The notes under the pieces: generated by a model | What the model saw: only the letters and a program-made list of their open reading frames with translations | Databases searched by the model: none | Told to the model about the DNA's origin: nothing | DNA from: Lacisediminihabitans changchengi | GTDB lineage: Bacteria > Actinomycetota > Actinomycetes > Actinomycetales > Microbacteriaceae | DNA length: 64,000 nucleotides | NCBI RefSeq assembly: GCF_016634425.1 | Contig: NZ_JAEPES010000004.1 | Location: forward strand, 286,925 to 350,924 | Direction of reading: 5' to 3' | Position numbers and translations under genes: made by a program | Shown here: piece after piece, positions 54,201 to 62,845 of the stretch | How positions within the stretch are numbered: position 1 is the stretch's first letter | How the letters are laid out: the number at the start of each line of letters is the position of its first letter

Positions 54201-56024
54201 GGTGTACGACCAGTTGGCCTTGCCCGTGGCGGGATGCCAGGTGGTTCCGCCGTCGGTCGAGACGTTGACGCCGGCGACGACGCCGCCGACATCAGAGGCC
54301 GTGCCGGAGACGGTCACCGAGGTTCCGTTCGCAATCGTCGCCCCAGCCTGCGGCGCGGTGATCGTCACGGTGGGCGCGGTCTTGTCGGTGCTCGCCGTCG
54401 CCGCTACGAGCGGCGAGGTGATCGTGGTCGCGGTAGCGCCCTGGTCAGCCAGGATGTTGACCTGGGCCTGCTGCATCCGCACGTCGGCGGCTGCTCCGGC
54501 ACCGTCGTGTTCCTGGTCGAGTCCCCAGGTCCACTGGATGGTTCCGGCGCCGAAGACGAGGGCTCCGCTGGCGGCCCGGTACAGGGTCACATGGTGCGTC
54601 GTTGTACCGGCGGCGACGACCGACCCGTAGTCCTGGAGGTACTGCGGAGTCGCGCCGACGGTCGTGGAAAGATCAATGAGGCCGGACGGGCGGAAGCCGT
54701 TGTCGAGGTCTTCATCGGACTCGTACCCGATGGTGTGCGGGGCGAGCGCCTGAGTAGAACCTGCCGCGAGCGAGGTCAGCGAGGTGTTGCGCCACAGCCG
54801 ACTCTTTCCCTCGGCCGCAGACACACTGATCGCCAGGTCGGTGTTGTTCGACATATACATCGTGCCGGTGAGGGAGTTCTCGGGCTGAGCGGCGCCATTG
54901 GCCGTGGAGGCGAAGCGCGGGTCGCGCCAGGTGCCCGTCCAGGTCGAGCTTGGATCGATCTTCGCGTTCGACCAGGTCTCTTTGTATGACACGAGGGTGC
55001 GATACGCGGTGGCGGAGGTATCGACTGACGCCTCGTAACGGGTGTGCCAGTAGACCTCATTGCCCGACAGGAATTCCATGTTGACCCCGGCGTCCCGCGC
55101 CGCCTCGACATTGGCACGCTGCCCGGTCGACCAATACTCGTCGTGACCGACAGAGAGGAAGACACTGTGATTGGTCAGCAGCGAGCCGTAGCGATCGGTA
55201 TCCACGCCGCTGAAGTAGCTGACGTCATAGCCGTTCTTCTCCAGGAAGCGCACCATCGGGTACTCGTTGGCGAAGTAGAAGTCGCGCCCGCTGTCGTTGC
55301 CGCGCGTGACGATCGGCCGGTTGTAGCTGATCTTGTAGGCACGACCATTGGCCGCACCCTGGTAGAAGTCCGAACCGCCGTAGGTGTTGTAGGCCTGCCA
55401 GGTGGGGTCGGAGGTCTGGAACAGCACCTGCGAGTGGCTCGAGTCGTCGCGCACGATGAAGGTGATGTGGCTGCGGTCGCCGTTGTCTGCGCGCTGCAGG
55501 ACGGCGATGTACACGCCAGATACCGCGTCGGAGGGAACGGTCCAGGACGCGGAGACGCCCCAGGTGCCACAGTCGTAGAGCTCGGTCGTCGAGTCGGAGA
55601 TGCACTGCGGCTGCTTCTGCGGCAGCGTTGCCGACGGCGTGACCGTGGCGATTTTGCGCGCGCCGAGGCCCTGGTAATAGCCCGTGCGGTAGATGTTGAT
55701 CGAGTACGCCGACGCCGTGGTGTCGATCTTGAAGTCGATCTTCTTGCCGACATTAACGCTGATATCGGTGGAGAAGCCCTGGATGGAGGGGTCGCCTGCG
55801 CCAGTGATGTCCCAGTCGTCCGGGTTGGCGCCGGGCTTGCTGTTCTCACACGCGATCAGATTGATCGTCGCGCCACAGGACGAACCGGTCGCGGTCGCCG
55901 CGGGTACGACGCCGACGACGATAGTCGAGAGGGCAAGCAATACGGCAGCGCCAATGGCCACTGACATACGGGTAACGCGTCGCTGGCGCGCAAAAATACT
56001 GGGTAGCGAGATTCGGGTTCTCAC
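51273..56024 (-). CDS. giant secreted protein: DMFase-beta-like domain, Ig/Big_5 repeats, four DUF4082 domains
   Basis: The 1583-residue exported protein has a signal peptide (about 18-46). A large domain (about 50-560) carries [13 protein letters not shown] and [10 protein letters not shown], as in the N,N-dimethylformamidase beta-subunit-like family. An Ig-like domain (about 567-660) follows, then DUF4082 domains at about 662-815, 915-1065, 1176-1325 and 1440-1583. Big_5-type Ig domains lie between them (about 820-910, 1070-1170). A stretch of about 44 Thr-Pro pairs (1336-1424) precedes the last DUF4082. No LPXTG or C-terminal anchor is visible. Position and repeated domains suggest a surface or matrix protein linked to the polysaccharide. 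The enzymatic activity is unknown. Confidence 0.85.
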   Translation of the reverse strand: MRTRISLPSIFARQRRVTRMSVAIGAAVLLALSTIVVGVVPAATATGSSCGATINLIACENSKPGANPDDWDITGAGDPSIQGFSTDISVNVGKKIDFKIDTTASAYSINIYRTGYYQGLGARKIATVTPSATLPQKQPQCISDSTTELYDCGTWGVSASWTVPSDAVSGVYIAVLQRADNGDRSHITFIVRDDSSHSQVLFQTSDPTWQAYNTYGGSDFYQGAANGRAYKISYNRPIVTRGNDSGRDFYFANEYPMVRFLEKNGYDVSYFSGVDTDRYGSLLTNHSVFLSVGHDEYWSTGQRANVEAARDAGVNMEFLSGNEVYWHTRYEASVDTSATAYRTLVSYKETWSNAKIDPSSTWTGTWRDPRFASTANGAAQPENSLTGTMYMSNNTDLAISVSAAEGKSRLWRNTSLTSLAAGSTQALAPHTIGYESDEDLDNGFRPSGLIDLSTTVGATPQYLQDYGSVVAAGTTTHHVTLYRAASGALVFGAGTIQWTWGLDQEHDGAGAAADVRMQQAQVNILADQGATATTITSPLVAATASTDKTAPTVTITAPQAGATIANGTSVTVSGTASDVGGVVAGVNVSTDGGTTWHPATGKANWSYTFVQQGTGSQTVKIRAVDDSANYAATPASVTYTVGGPYSVFGAEAPAVADAGDASAVELGLKFSPTTDGFVTGVRFYKSAANTGVHTGRLWSSTGTQLATVTFANETATGWQSAAFSTAVPVSAGSSYTVSYYAPKGHYSATSGYWDYRGKTAGPLSVAGGFGVPPAGVYNTNAEFPQSSYENANYFVDALFTTDDTTPLTVVAQTPYAGSTSNAITAPITAQFSRAVTPSTAALTVTGPSSANVAGTSSYNSTSRTVTFTPTAALANGTLYTVTVAATATNGGALSGTTSYTFTTAATTPAAGVCPCSLYSDSTTPGTLQADDPAAVTLGVKFTPTVDGTITAVKFYKGPKNTGTHVGTLWSSTGTSLATANFTSESTAGWQTVTFATPVSVTAGTTYVASYRTTVGYYSVNVGDYSAAVTTGPLQVPAQGAVYSYADAFPGSTSSASYLVDVVFAPTVPKLVVISQTPVDGTVDVGRSSAVVITLSAPVGTGYSFTASSGGTNIPGIVTKSTDGKTLTFTPTSVLPNKAVVTVSLSGVTATNGATLSAMTWSFTTVDTTTTTTTTTTIFGSETPSVASNNDSDAVELGVSFTPSVTGSVTGIRFYKGAGNTGTHVGHLWSPTGTVLATVTFTNETATGWQTATLSAPVALTAGQKYTVSYFAPVGHYSSTGQYFATSAKTTGPLTAAATTNGLYLYAPSGGRPVATFQATNYFVDVLFAVTTTTTPTGTPTPTPTPTPTPTPTPTPTPTPTPTPTPTPTPTPTPTPTPTPTPTPTPTPTPTPTPTPTPTPTPTPTPTPTPTPTPTPTPTPTPTPTGPVTDPNPGTTLFAATATPTNTTWADPGPVQVGVRFSSTVKGTVSSIRFYKGAGNTGTHTVYLWSGTTLLGSADATSETDGGWQTVLFATPLAIAANTEYRATYYLPTGHYAVDLNGLSTPVSSGTLTTLGGAYVYGTTAPKSNANHNYWVDVNFNPTP
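51754..52019 (-). repeat. Thr-Pro coding microsatellite with 24-bp higher-order repeat
   Basis: About 265 bp of 6-bp units (plus strand GTCGGC/GTCGGG/GTGGGG variants) encode about 44 Thr-Pro dipeptides. Between roughly 51780 and 51940 a 24-bp pattern (GGGTGTCGGCGTCGGCGTC plus GGGGT) recurs about six times almost unchanged, so expansion probably occurred in 24-bp (eight-residue) steps. All length changes keep the frame. Confidence 0.9.
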
Positions 56025-56025
56025 A

Positions 56026-56041
56026 GTGGCAATAGTGCCAC
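56026..56041. promoter_or_regulatory. palindrome directly before the giant secreted-protein gene
   Basis: GTGGCA-ATAG-TGCCAC is a perfect 6-bp inverted repeat ending two bases before the GTG start. It covers the place where the -10 or the ribosome binding site should be, so a bound protein or RNA hairpin would block expression. Role inferred. Confidence 0.4.
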
Positions 56042-56093
56042 AGCGGAAGTAACCCGACGACCCCCCTTTCGGGGACCGAGTACGTACCCCGTT

Positions 56094-57119
56094 TTACACG
56101 TCAGTGAACCTGGCCTCGTCGACCCGATCCGTCGCGAACCGATCTGTCGCGAATCGATCCGTCGCGAACCGATCTGTCGCGTCAATCGTCGCGGTGAGGA
56201 TGCCCGGCTCGTCGAAGGCGTGCCCGGCATCCGGCACCATGGTGAACTCCGCCTCCGGCCAGGCACGATGCAGATCCCAGGCGGTGGTCGGCGGCGTGCA
56301 GGCGTCGTACCGGCCCTGGATGATCGCGCCCGGGATGTCTCGCAGCCGGTGTGCATCACGGATCAGCTGTCCCTCGTCGAACCACCCGTGGTTGACGAAG
56401 TAGTGGTTCTCGATGCGGGCGAAGGCGGTCGCGTAGTGCGGATCGGCGAATACCGCGACGACATCCGGGCGGGGCAGCAGGGTGATGGTCGACGCCTCCC
56501 AGGTCGACCACGCGACGGCCGCGGGCCCGTGTACTGCCGGGTCGACATCCGTCAACAGGCGGTGATAGGCGTCGATCAGGCCGCCGGCGCGTTGGTCGAC
56601 CGGCACCGGCGCGACGAACGACTCCCAGAGGTCGGGAAACAGCTGATGAGCGCCGCCTCCCTCGTAGAACCAGTCGAGCTCGCGTTTGCGCAACGTGAAG
56701 ATGCCGCGCAGCACCAGCTCGCTCACGCGGTCGGGGTGGGTCTCGGCATAGGCCAGCGCGAGCGCGCTCCCCCACGAACCGCCGAGCACGAGCCAGCGGT
56801 CGATTTCCAGGTGCTCGCGCAGACGCTCCAGGTCGGCGACCAGGTGCCAGGTCGTGTTGACGCTCAGGTCCGCATCCGGATCGCTCGCGTGTGGGAGGCT
56901 CTTGCCCGAGCCGCGCTGATCGAGGAGCACGATGCGGTAGCGCTCCGGATCGAACAACCGACGGTGCCTCGGGCCGCTCTCCCCGCCTGGCCCACCGTGC
57001 AGGAACACCGCGGGCTTGCCCTGGGGATTGCCACTGACCTCCCAGTAGATGCTCTGGCCGTCGCCGACCTCCAGCATTCCTGACTCGAACGGCTCGATTG
57101 CTGGGTAGAGATCACGCAT
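56094..57119 (-). CDS. pip: proline iminopeptidase
   Basis: The 341-residue alpha/beta-hydrolase removes N-terminal proline from peptides. It has the oxyanion region HGGPGG (41-46), nucleophile Ser115 in GGSWGS, the acid in GRYDACTPP and the base in DAGHAFDEPG, all typical of S33 iminopeptidases. The last residues are a repeat DRFAT DRFAT DRFAT DRV that is absent from the fold and comes from tandem 15-bp units. A TAGGCT box lies 6 bp before the ATG and no Shine-Dalgarno is seen. Confidence 0.93.
   Translation of the reverse strand: MRDLYPAIEPFESGMLEVGDGQSIYWEVSGNPQGKPAVFLHGGPGGESGPRHRRLFDPERYRIVLLDQRGSGKSLPHASDPDADLSVNTTWHLVADLERLREHLEIDRWLVLGGSWGSALALAYAETHPDRVSELVLRGIFTLRKRELDWFYEGGGAHQLFPDLWESFVAPVPVDQRAGGLIDAYHRLLTDVDPAVHGPAAVAWSTWEASTITLLPRPDVVAVFADPHYATAFARIENHYFVNHGWFDEGQLIRDAHRLRDIPGAIIQGRYDACTPPTTAWDLHRAWPEAEFTMVPDAGHAFDEPGILTATIDATDRFATDRFATDRFATDRVDEARFTDV
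56126..56182 (-). repeat. 15-bp tandem repeats at the 3' end of pip
   Basis: Units GATCCGTCGCGAACC (56126), GATCTGTCGCGAATC (56141), GATCCGTCGCGAACC (56156) and a partial GATCTGTCGCG (56171) alternate in two versions. The array therefore also repeats with a 30-bp period. It encodes the five-residue repeat ATDRF near the C-terminus of proline iminopeptidase. Confidence 0.88.
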
Positions 57120-57147
57120 TGCCCCAGCCTAGGAGGCCGGACTCTGC

Positions 57148-59100
57148 CTACGCGGCGCCGACCACCTCGAGGATTGCCTCTCCGTACTTCGCCAGCTTGT
57201 TCGCGCCGACGCCGGTCATGGTGCCGAGCACATCGAGGCTGGCCGGGCGGCCCGACGCGATCTCGCGCAGGGTCGCGTCGTGGAACACGACGTAGGCGGG
57301 CACGCCCTGCTCCTTCGCCTCAGCCGCGCGCCACGCGCGCAGGGCGTCGAACAGCGGCGTCGCGCCGGCGGGCAGGTCGGCGACGGCGGTGCGACGGGCG
57401 CGGGATGCCCGTACCGGGCGCTCCGCCTCGCGCCGCAGCATCACCGCGCGCGAACCGCCGAGCACCGCGGCGCTCGCCTCGGTGGTGAGCAGAGTTCCGA
57501 AGCCGTCGCTGTTCACCGCGAGAATGCCCTGGGCGAGCAGCTGGCGCACGACGCCGCGCCACTCCTGCTCGGTGAGCTCGGTGCCGATGCCGAATGTGCT
57601 CAGCGAGTCGTGGCGGTTCTGGGTGACCTTCGCGGTCATCCGGCCGAGCAGGATGTCGATGAGCTGCCCGGCGCCGTAGCGCTGATTACGTTCGCGCTGC
57701 AGCCTGACCACGGTGGAGAGCAGCTTCTGCGCGGGGATCGTGCCGTCCCACGCCTCGGGCGGCGACAGGCAGGTGTCGCAGTTGCCACACGGCGTTGAAG
57801 TCTCGCCGAAGTAGGCGAGCAACTGCACCCGGCGGCACTCGACCGTCTCGCAAAGTGCCAGCATGGCGTCGAGGTGCATGCCGAGGCGGCGGCGGTGCTC
57901 GGCGTCGCCCTCGGACTGGTCGATCATGCGGCGCTGCTGCATCACGTCTTGCAGGCCGTAGGCGAGCCACGCGGTGGAGGGCAGACCATCACGACCGGCG
58001 CGACCGGTCTCCTGGTAGTAGCCCTCGACCGACTTGGGCAGATCGAGGTGCATGACGAAGCGCACGTCCGGCTTGTCGATACCCATACCGAAGGCGATGG
58101 TGGCGACCATGACGATGCCGTCTTCACGCAGGAACCGCGACTGGTTGGCCGCGCGCACCCGGGTGTCGAGACCGGCGTGGTACGGCAGCGCGGGGATGCC
58201 ACTCTGACTAAGGAAGTCGGCCGTCTGTTCTACCGACTTGCGCGACAGGCAGTACACGATTCCCGCATCGCCCGCGTGCTCGCTGCGCAGCAGTTCGAGC
58301 AGCTGCTGTTGGGGTGCGTTCTTCGGCGCGATCCGGTACTGGATGTTCGGCCGGTCGAAGCTTGCGACGAAGTGCTTGGCGTCGGCCAGCTGGAGTCGCT
58401 TCTGAATCTCGAGGTGGGTCTGCTCGGTCGCCGTCGCGGTGAGGGCGATGCGCGGCACGGCCGGCCAGCGCTCGTGCAGCATCGACAACTGCAGGTAGTC
58501 GGGGCGGAAGTCGTGACCCCACTGCGACACGCAGTGCGCCTCGTCGATGGCGAACAACGAGATGGTGCCGCGGTCGAGTAGATCGGCGGTGGAGGAGACG
58601 CGCAACCGCTCGGGCGCGAGGTAGAGCAGGTCGAGCTCCCCCTCGAGGAACGCGCGCTCGACGCGCTGGCGCTCGCCGGCATCTTGGGTGGAGTTGAGGA
58701 ACGCCGCACGCACGCCGACGGCGGAGAGGGCATCCACCTGGTCTTGCATCAGGGCGATCAGCGGCGAGATGACCACGCCGGTGCCCTCGCGCACGAGTGC
58801 GGGAATCTGGTAGCAGAGCGACTTGCCGCCACCGGTCGGCATGAGCACGAGGGCGTCTCCGCCGTCGACGACCTGCTGGATGATCGCGGCCTGATTGCCG
58901 CGGAACGACTCGTAGCCGAACACGGTGTGCAGTGCCTCGGCGGCGCTGGCATAGCTCGGAGCCGCGGCCTTCACCGCGGCGACGGACACGACCTCCCGGT
59001 CGGGCGGGGGTGGCGGAGCGTCCCAATCATCGGGAGCATCCGAGTCATCGGGCGGGACGAGGTCATCCGGATCCCAGTCCGCGTCCGCATTCCAACTCAC
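57148..59100 (-). CDS. recQ: ATP-dependent DNA helicase RecQ
   Basis: The 650-residue 3'-5' helicase acts in recombination repair. An acidic, Asp/Pro-rich N-terminal extension (about 35 residues) precedes the helicase core, with Walker A MPTGGGKS (87-94), DEAH in AIDEAHCVSQWGHDFRPDY and motif VI YYQETGRAGRDG. The zinc-binding RQC cysteines follow (ETVECRRVQLLAYFGE, CGNCDTCLSP) and then a C-terminal HRDC domain (about 570-650). The GTG start has TAGACT ending 6 bp upstream and lies 75 bp from the divergent EamA gene. Confidence 0.96.
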   Translation of the reverse strand: MSWNADADWDPDDLVPPDDSDAPDDWDAPPPPPDREVVSVAAVKAAAPSYASAAEALHTVFGYESFRGNQAAIIQQVVDGGDALVLMPTGGGKSLCYQIPALVREGTGVVISPLIALMQDQVDALSAVGVRAAFLNSTQDAGERQRVERAFLEGELDLLYLAPERLRVSSTADLLDRGTISLFAIDEAHCVSQWGHDFRPDYLQLSMLHERWPAVPRIALTATATEQTHLEIQKRLQLADAKHFVASFDRPNIQYRIAPKNAPQQQLLELLRSEHAGDAGIVYCLSRKSVEQTADFLSQSGIPALPYHAGLDTRVRAANQSRFLREDGIVMVATIAFGMGIDKPDVRFVMHLDLPKSVEGYYQETGRAGRDGLPSTAWLAYGLQDVMQQRRMIDQSEGDAEHRRRLGMHLDAMLALCETVECRRVQLLAYFGETSTPCGNCDTCLSPPEAWDGTIPAQKLLSTVVRLQRERNQRYGAGQLIDILLGRMTAKVTQNRHDSLSTFGIGTELTEQEWRGVVRQLLAQGILAVNSDGFGTLLTTEASAAVLGGSRAVMLRREAERPVRASRARRTAVADLPAGATPLFDALRAWRAAEAKEQGVPAYVVFHDATLREIASGRPASLDVLGTMTGVGANKLAKYGEAILEVVGAA

Positions 59101-59106
59101 CTGGCG

Positions 59107-59112
59107 AGTCTA
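59107..59112 (-). promoter_or_regulatory. leaderless-type -10 box of recQ
   Basis: TAGACT is followed by exactly six bases and then the GTG start of recQ. This spacing puts the first transcribed base at the start codon. Confidence 0.5.
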
Positions 59113-59163
59113 ATCGTGACCACCGACGGCCCGGCCGGCCGCGGCCGCCATGGGGATAACCGC

Positions 59164-59169
59164 TACGGT
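59164..59169 (+). promoter_or_regulatory. leaderless-type -10 box of the EamA gene
   Basis: TACGGT is followed by six bases and then the ATG at 59176. It supports that ATG over the in-frame GTG at 59116. Confidence 0.45.
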
Positions 59170-59175
59170 ATCGGG

Positions 59176-60039
59176 ATGCTGGCAGTCGCAATCGGTGTGC
59201 TCGCTGCCCTCGTCTACGGTAGCGCGGACTTCATCGGCGGCATCGCGTCGAAGCGCATCAGCCCGGTGCGGGTGACCGCGATCGGCGGGCTATCCGGCCT
59301 GGTGGTGCTGCTTCTGCTCCTCCCGCTCGTCGGAGGCGCGTGGTCCTCGCAGGCCGTGATGCTCGGCGCCCTTTCCGGAGTGAGCGGCGCAATCGGCGTC
59401 GCCCTGCTCTATGCCTGCCTCGCGATCGGTCCGATGAGCATCCTGTCGCCGCTCACTGCCGTGGTGTCGGCGATCGTGCCTGTGCTTGCCGGCGCGATCC
59501 GCGGCGAGCGCCTCAACCTGCTCGGATACGTCGCGATCGGCATCGCGCTCGTCGCCGTCGTGCTGGTCGGCTTCGTGCCGGAGAAGGGGGCGCTGCGGCC
59601 CTCCGGTCGAGCTCTGCTCATGGCCGTCGGCGCGGGCGCGTTCATCGGCGGCTTCCTGATCATCATCGACCTGACGCCCGACGATTCCGGCCTGGCGCCG
59701 TTGGTGACCAGCCGCGCTGCCAACGCGGTGATCATGTTCGCTGCGGTCGGCATCCTGGCTCTGATGGCCCGACGTCGCGGGACCGCCCCGACGCGGCCGA
59801 GCTGGCGGCCCGGCCTCCGTCTCGCCGTCATCGGAGGAGTGGTGGATGCCTCGGCCAACGCCCTGCTACTGCTCGGTTTACGGCTGGGCGAACTCACCAT
59901 CCAGTCGGTACTCACGGCGCTCTACCCGGCCGGCACGATCATCCTGGCTGCGGTGATCCTGCGCGAGCGCATCGCTCCGGTGCAGATCATCGGACTCGTG
60001 TTGGCCCTGGTCGCGGCCGCACTGCTGGCGCTGGCCTGA
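59176..60039 (+). CDS. EamA/DMT-family transporter
   Basis: The 287-residue protein has ten predicted membrane helices in two EamA repeats (about 1-135 and 145-287), the plan of drug/metabolite exporters. The second repeat ends LYPAGTIILAAVILRERIAPVQIIGLVLAL, a typical EamA ending. Substrates are unknown. The ATG is chosen because of the TACGGT box before it; GTG at 59116 would add 20 hydrophilic residues. Confidence 0.9.
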   Translation: MLAVAIGVLAALVYGSADFIGGIASKRISPVRVTAIGGLSGLVVLLLLLPLVGGAWSSQAVMLGALSGVSGAIGVALLYACLAIGPMSILSPLTAVVSAIVPVLAGAIRGERLNLLGYVAIGIALVAVVLVGFVPEKGALRPSGRALLMAVGAGAFIGGFLIIIDLTPDDSGLAPLVTSRAANAVIMFAAVGILALMARRRGTAPTRPSWRPGLRLAVIGGVVDASANALLLLGLRLGELTIQSVLTALYPAGTIILAAVILRERIAPVQIIGLVLALVAAALLALA

Positions 60040-60094
60040 TCCACTCCGTCTACCACCCTAACGAGGGACACCGTTTGGCCCCATGGCCCCTCAC

Positions 60095-60112
60095 GTTCAC
60101 CCGGTGTTGGTC
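60095..60112 (+). promoter_or_regulatory. possible PhoP (PHO box) site before the alkaline phosphatase
   Basis: GTTCACCCGGT at 60095 matches the 11-bp direct-repeat unit of PHO boxes in Streptomyces (core GTTCACC), and GTTGGTC begins exactly 11 bp later. Only one unit is a good match, so this is tentative, but it fits the phosphatase gene 60 bp downstream. Confidence 0.35.
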
Positions 60113-60172
60113 GGATCCCCTTTGTCTAGGTGCGGTAGCACTCTCGCACCCGTTGACCACAGGAGCATTCCC

Positions 60173-61882
60173 ATGACTCGAACACCCCTGTTTCGTTCCC
60201 CCTCACGACGCCGGCGCGTCTTCGCCATCGGCGCCATCATCGCCGCCGCCACCATCGTGGTCCCCACCGCCGCCAACGCGGCCGTCAACCTCGCTCTGAG
60301 CGACAACGGTGGCGCCGTGCGCAACACCGGCGACAAGACCCAGGAAGTGCGCTCGGCCATCAACGGCAACGCCGCCAAGAACGTCATCCTCCTCATCGGC
60401 GACGGCATGGGAGACTCCGAGATCACGGTAGCCCGCGACTATCAGTACGGTGCCGCCGGCCGATTCCCGGGCATCGACGCTCTGCCGCTGACCGGTCAGT
60501 ACACGACCTACTCGCTCTACAAAGACGGCGTCAACAAGGGAAAGCCCGACTACGTTCCGGACTCAGCCGCCACCGGCAGCGCATGGTCGACGGGCACCAA
60601 GACCTACGACAACGCCATCTCGGTCGACATCAACGGCAAGCCGCAGCAGACGCTCATCGAGATCGCCAAGGCGAACGGCTTCAAGACCGGCAACGTCAGC
60701 ACCGCAGAGATTCAGGATGCGACGCCGGCCGTCGAGGTCGCCCACGTCGCCTCGCGCAGCTGCTACGGCCCCGACACGGTAGCCTGCGGCGCCGACGCGC
60801 TGGCAGCGGGCGGTCTCGGATCGATTAGCGAGCAGCTGATCGGCACGCGCCCCGACGTCACCCTCGGCGGTGGCTCCACCACGTTCGAGCAGACGGCGAA
60901 GGCCGGCCAGTGGCAGGGCAAGACACTGTTTCAGCAGGCCAAGGATCGCGGTTACCAGGTCGTGACGGATGCTGCCGGTCTCAAGAACGTGCGCGCAGCA
61001 GACCAGACGTCGCCAGTGCTGGGCCTCTTCACCCCCGGCAACTTCCCCACACGGTACGCGCCTACGACCGCCACCATCGGTGGGGCGGACGCGGCTCCGG
61101 TCACCTGCCAGCCGAACCCGGATCGCCTGAGCACCGACCTGTCTCTGGCCTCCCTCACCACCAAGGCCATCTCGCTGCTGCAGAACAAGCAGGGAGGCAA
61201 GGGCTTCTTCTTGCAGGTCGAGGGGGCGAGCATCGACAAGCGCGATCACTCGGCCGATGCTTGTGGCCAGATCGGCGAGACCGTCGACCTCGATGAGGCA
61301 GTGCAGGCCGCGCTGGCGTTCGCCAAGAAAGACGGCAACACCCTCGTGATCGTCACCGCCGACCACGCCCACACCAGCCAGATCGTCGACAGCACCCCGC
61401 CGACGTCGCTGAGCACCGCCCTCACCACCAAGGACGGCACCACGCTCAAGGTTTCCTACGGCACCTCCGCGGCGGGCGGCTCACAGCAGCACACCGGTAC
61501 CCAGCTTCGTATTGCGGGCTTCGGCCCTGGGGCCGCGAACGTGGTCGGACTCACCGACCAGACGGACAACTTCTTCACCATGGCCAACGCCCTGCGCCTC
61601 GACCGCAACACGGCGGCGCTGAGCAACCAGGCTCGGGCCAGCGTCGCGCGCGGCACCGTTCGCGCCGGCGACACGGTGACCGTTTCGGCGAAGCGATTCA
61701 CCGGTGACCGCCAGGTATCCGCGACCGTGCGTCCGGGTGCGATCGACCTCGGCCAGAAGGACGTCATCGACGGCGCCCTGGAGTTCTCCTTCGACGCGCC
61801 CACCAAGGCGGGAAGCTACTCGGTCACTCTGACGGGAGCGCAGTCCGGCCACACCGAGACGGTGACGTTCTCGGTCCGCTAG
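60173..61882 (+). CDS. phoA: secreted alkaline phosphatase (PhoA family)
   Basis: The 569-residue exported enzyme releases phosphate from monoesters under phosphate limitation. A twin-basic signal region ([25 protein letters not shown], residues 12-36) is followed by the catalytic domain. Metal ligand Asp77 lies in [10 protein letters not shown] and nucleophile Ser131 in [13 protein letters not shown]. Further metal sites are [20 protein letters not shown] and QQHTGTQ. A C-terminal Ig-like domain of about 90 residues (about 480-569) is an addition to the core. The ATG follows AGGAG. Confidence 0.93.
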   Translation: MTRTPLFRSPSRRRRVFAIGAIIAAATIVVPTAANAAVNLALSDNGGAVRNTGDKTQEVRSAINGNAAKNVILLIGDGMGDSEITVARDYQYGAAGRFPGIDALPLTGQYTTYSLYKDGVNKGKPDYVPDSAATGSAWSTGTKTYDNAISVDINGKPQQTLIEIAKANGFKTGNVSTAEIQDATPAVEVAHVASRSCYGPDTVACGADALAAGGLGSISEQLIGTRPDVTLGGGSTTFEQTAKAGQWQGKTLFQQAKDRGYQVVTDAAGLKNVRAADQTSPVLGLFTPGNFPTRYAPTTATIGGADAAPVTCQPNPDRLSTDLSLASLTTKAISLLQNKQGGKGFFLQVEGASIDKRDHSADACGQIGETVDLDEAVQAALAFAKKDGNTLVIVTADHAHTSQIVDSTPPTSLSTALTTKDGTTLKVSYGTSAAGGSQQHTGTQLRIAGFGPGAANVVGLTDQTDNFFTMANALRLDRNTAALSNQARASVARGTVRAGDTVTVSAKRFTGDRQVSATVRPGAIDLGQKDVIDGALEFSFDAPTKAGSYSVTLTGAQSGHTETVTFSVR

Positions 61883-61892
61883 GTACACAAAG

Positions 61893-61926
61893 CGAAACGC
61901 CCGCCCCTCGTGGGGCGGGCGTTTCG
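61893..61926. terminator. intrinsic terminator between phoA and aldo/keto reductase 1
   Basis: A perfect 15-bp stem CGAAACGCCCGCCCC / GGGGCGGGCGTTTCG with a TCGT loop lies 10 bp after the phoA stop and 18 bp from the stop of the convergent gene. The AAA and TTT at the stem base allow use in both directions. Confidence 0.85.
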
Positions 61927-61944
61927 TCGTTCACACGGCAGTGC

Positions 61945-62805
61945 TCAGGCTGCGTCGAGCTGCGCGATCTCCTCCGGCGTCAGCTCCACATCCACGGCCT
62001 GCACCGAGTTACGGATGCTCTCCGGGCGCGACGCACCGGGGATCGGGATGACCCGAGGCGACTTGGACAGGTGCCAGGCGAGGCTGACCACCTGCGGGGT
62101 CAGCCCGCGGTCGTCGGCGATCTTCTTGAACGGGGCGAACCGGTCGCCGAGCTGCCCGGCCGCCGAGATACCACCGAGCGGGCTCCAGGGCAGAAACGCG
62201 ATGCCGAGTTCGTCGCTGAGTACCAGTTCCGGCTCGCTCGAGCGATACGCGGGCGAGAACTGGTTCTGTACCGACACAAGCCGACCGCCCAACACCTCCT
62301 GGGCCACACGGATCTGCTCCGGGTTGGCGTTGGAGATGCCGGCCATGCGGATCTTGCCTTCGTCGAGCAGGTCGCGGATGGCGCCGACCGAGTCTTCATA
62401 CGGCACCTTCACGTCGGGGCGGTGCAGCTGATACAGGCCGATCGCGTCGACGCCCAGTCGTTTCAGCGATGCCTCGGCCGCCTCTTTCAGGTGTTTCGGG
62501 CTGCTGTCGATCGTCCACGAGCCGTCCCCGGGGCGAAGGTGGCCGCCCTTGGTCGCGATCAACACCTGTGAGGTGTCGCCGCCGTACGAGGCCACGGCCT
62601 TCGCGATCAGCGACTCGTTGTGTCCCACCTCGCCGGCGTCGCGATGATAGGCGTCGGCCGTGTCGAAGAAGGTCACGCCCTCCTCGAGAGCCGCGTGGAT
62701 GGTGGCGATGGAGCGCTGCTCGTCTGGTCGACCCTCGATCGACATGGGCATGCCGCCGAGTCCGATTGCGCTGACGGTGACGTCGCCGATGGTGCGTGTT
62801 TTCAT
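61945..62805 (-). CDS. aldo/keto reductase 1
   Basis: The 286-residue NADP-dependent TIM-barrel reductase has the catalytic tetrad regions FFDTADAYHRDAG (Asp, Tyr), LIATKGG (Lys) and YQLHRPD (His), and the cofactor segment PIPGASRPESIRNS. MKTRTIGDVTVSAIGLGGM at 62805 is the start, as AAAGAG precedes it. The open frame upstream is not used. A second reductase follows 40 bp upstream on the same strand; the two are not closely similar. Confidence 0.92.
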   Translation of the reverse strand: MKTRTIGDVTVSAIGLGGMPMSIEGRPDEQRSIATIHAALEEGVTFFDTADAYHRDAGEVGHNESLIAKAVASYGGDTSQVLIATKGGHLRPGDGSWTIDSSPKHLKEAAEASLKRLGVDAIGLYQLHRPDVKVPYEDSVGAIRDLLDEGKIRMAGISNANPEQIRVAQEVLGGRLVSVQNQFSPAYRSSEPELVLSDELGIAFLPWSPLGGISAAGQLGDRFAPFKKIADDRGLTPQVVSLAWHLSKSPRVIPIPGASRPESIRNSVQAVDVELTPEEIAQLDAA

Positions 62806-62845
62806 GGTGTCTCTTTCGTTTCGCGAGTGTAGGTGGGGTGAGCGG

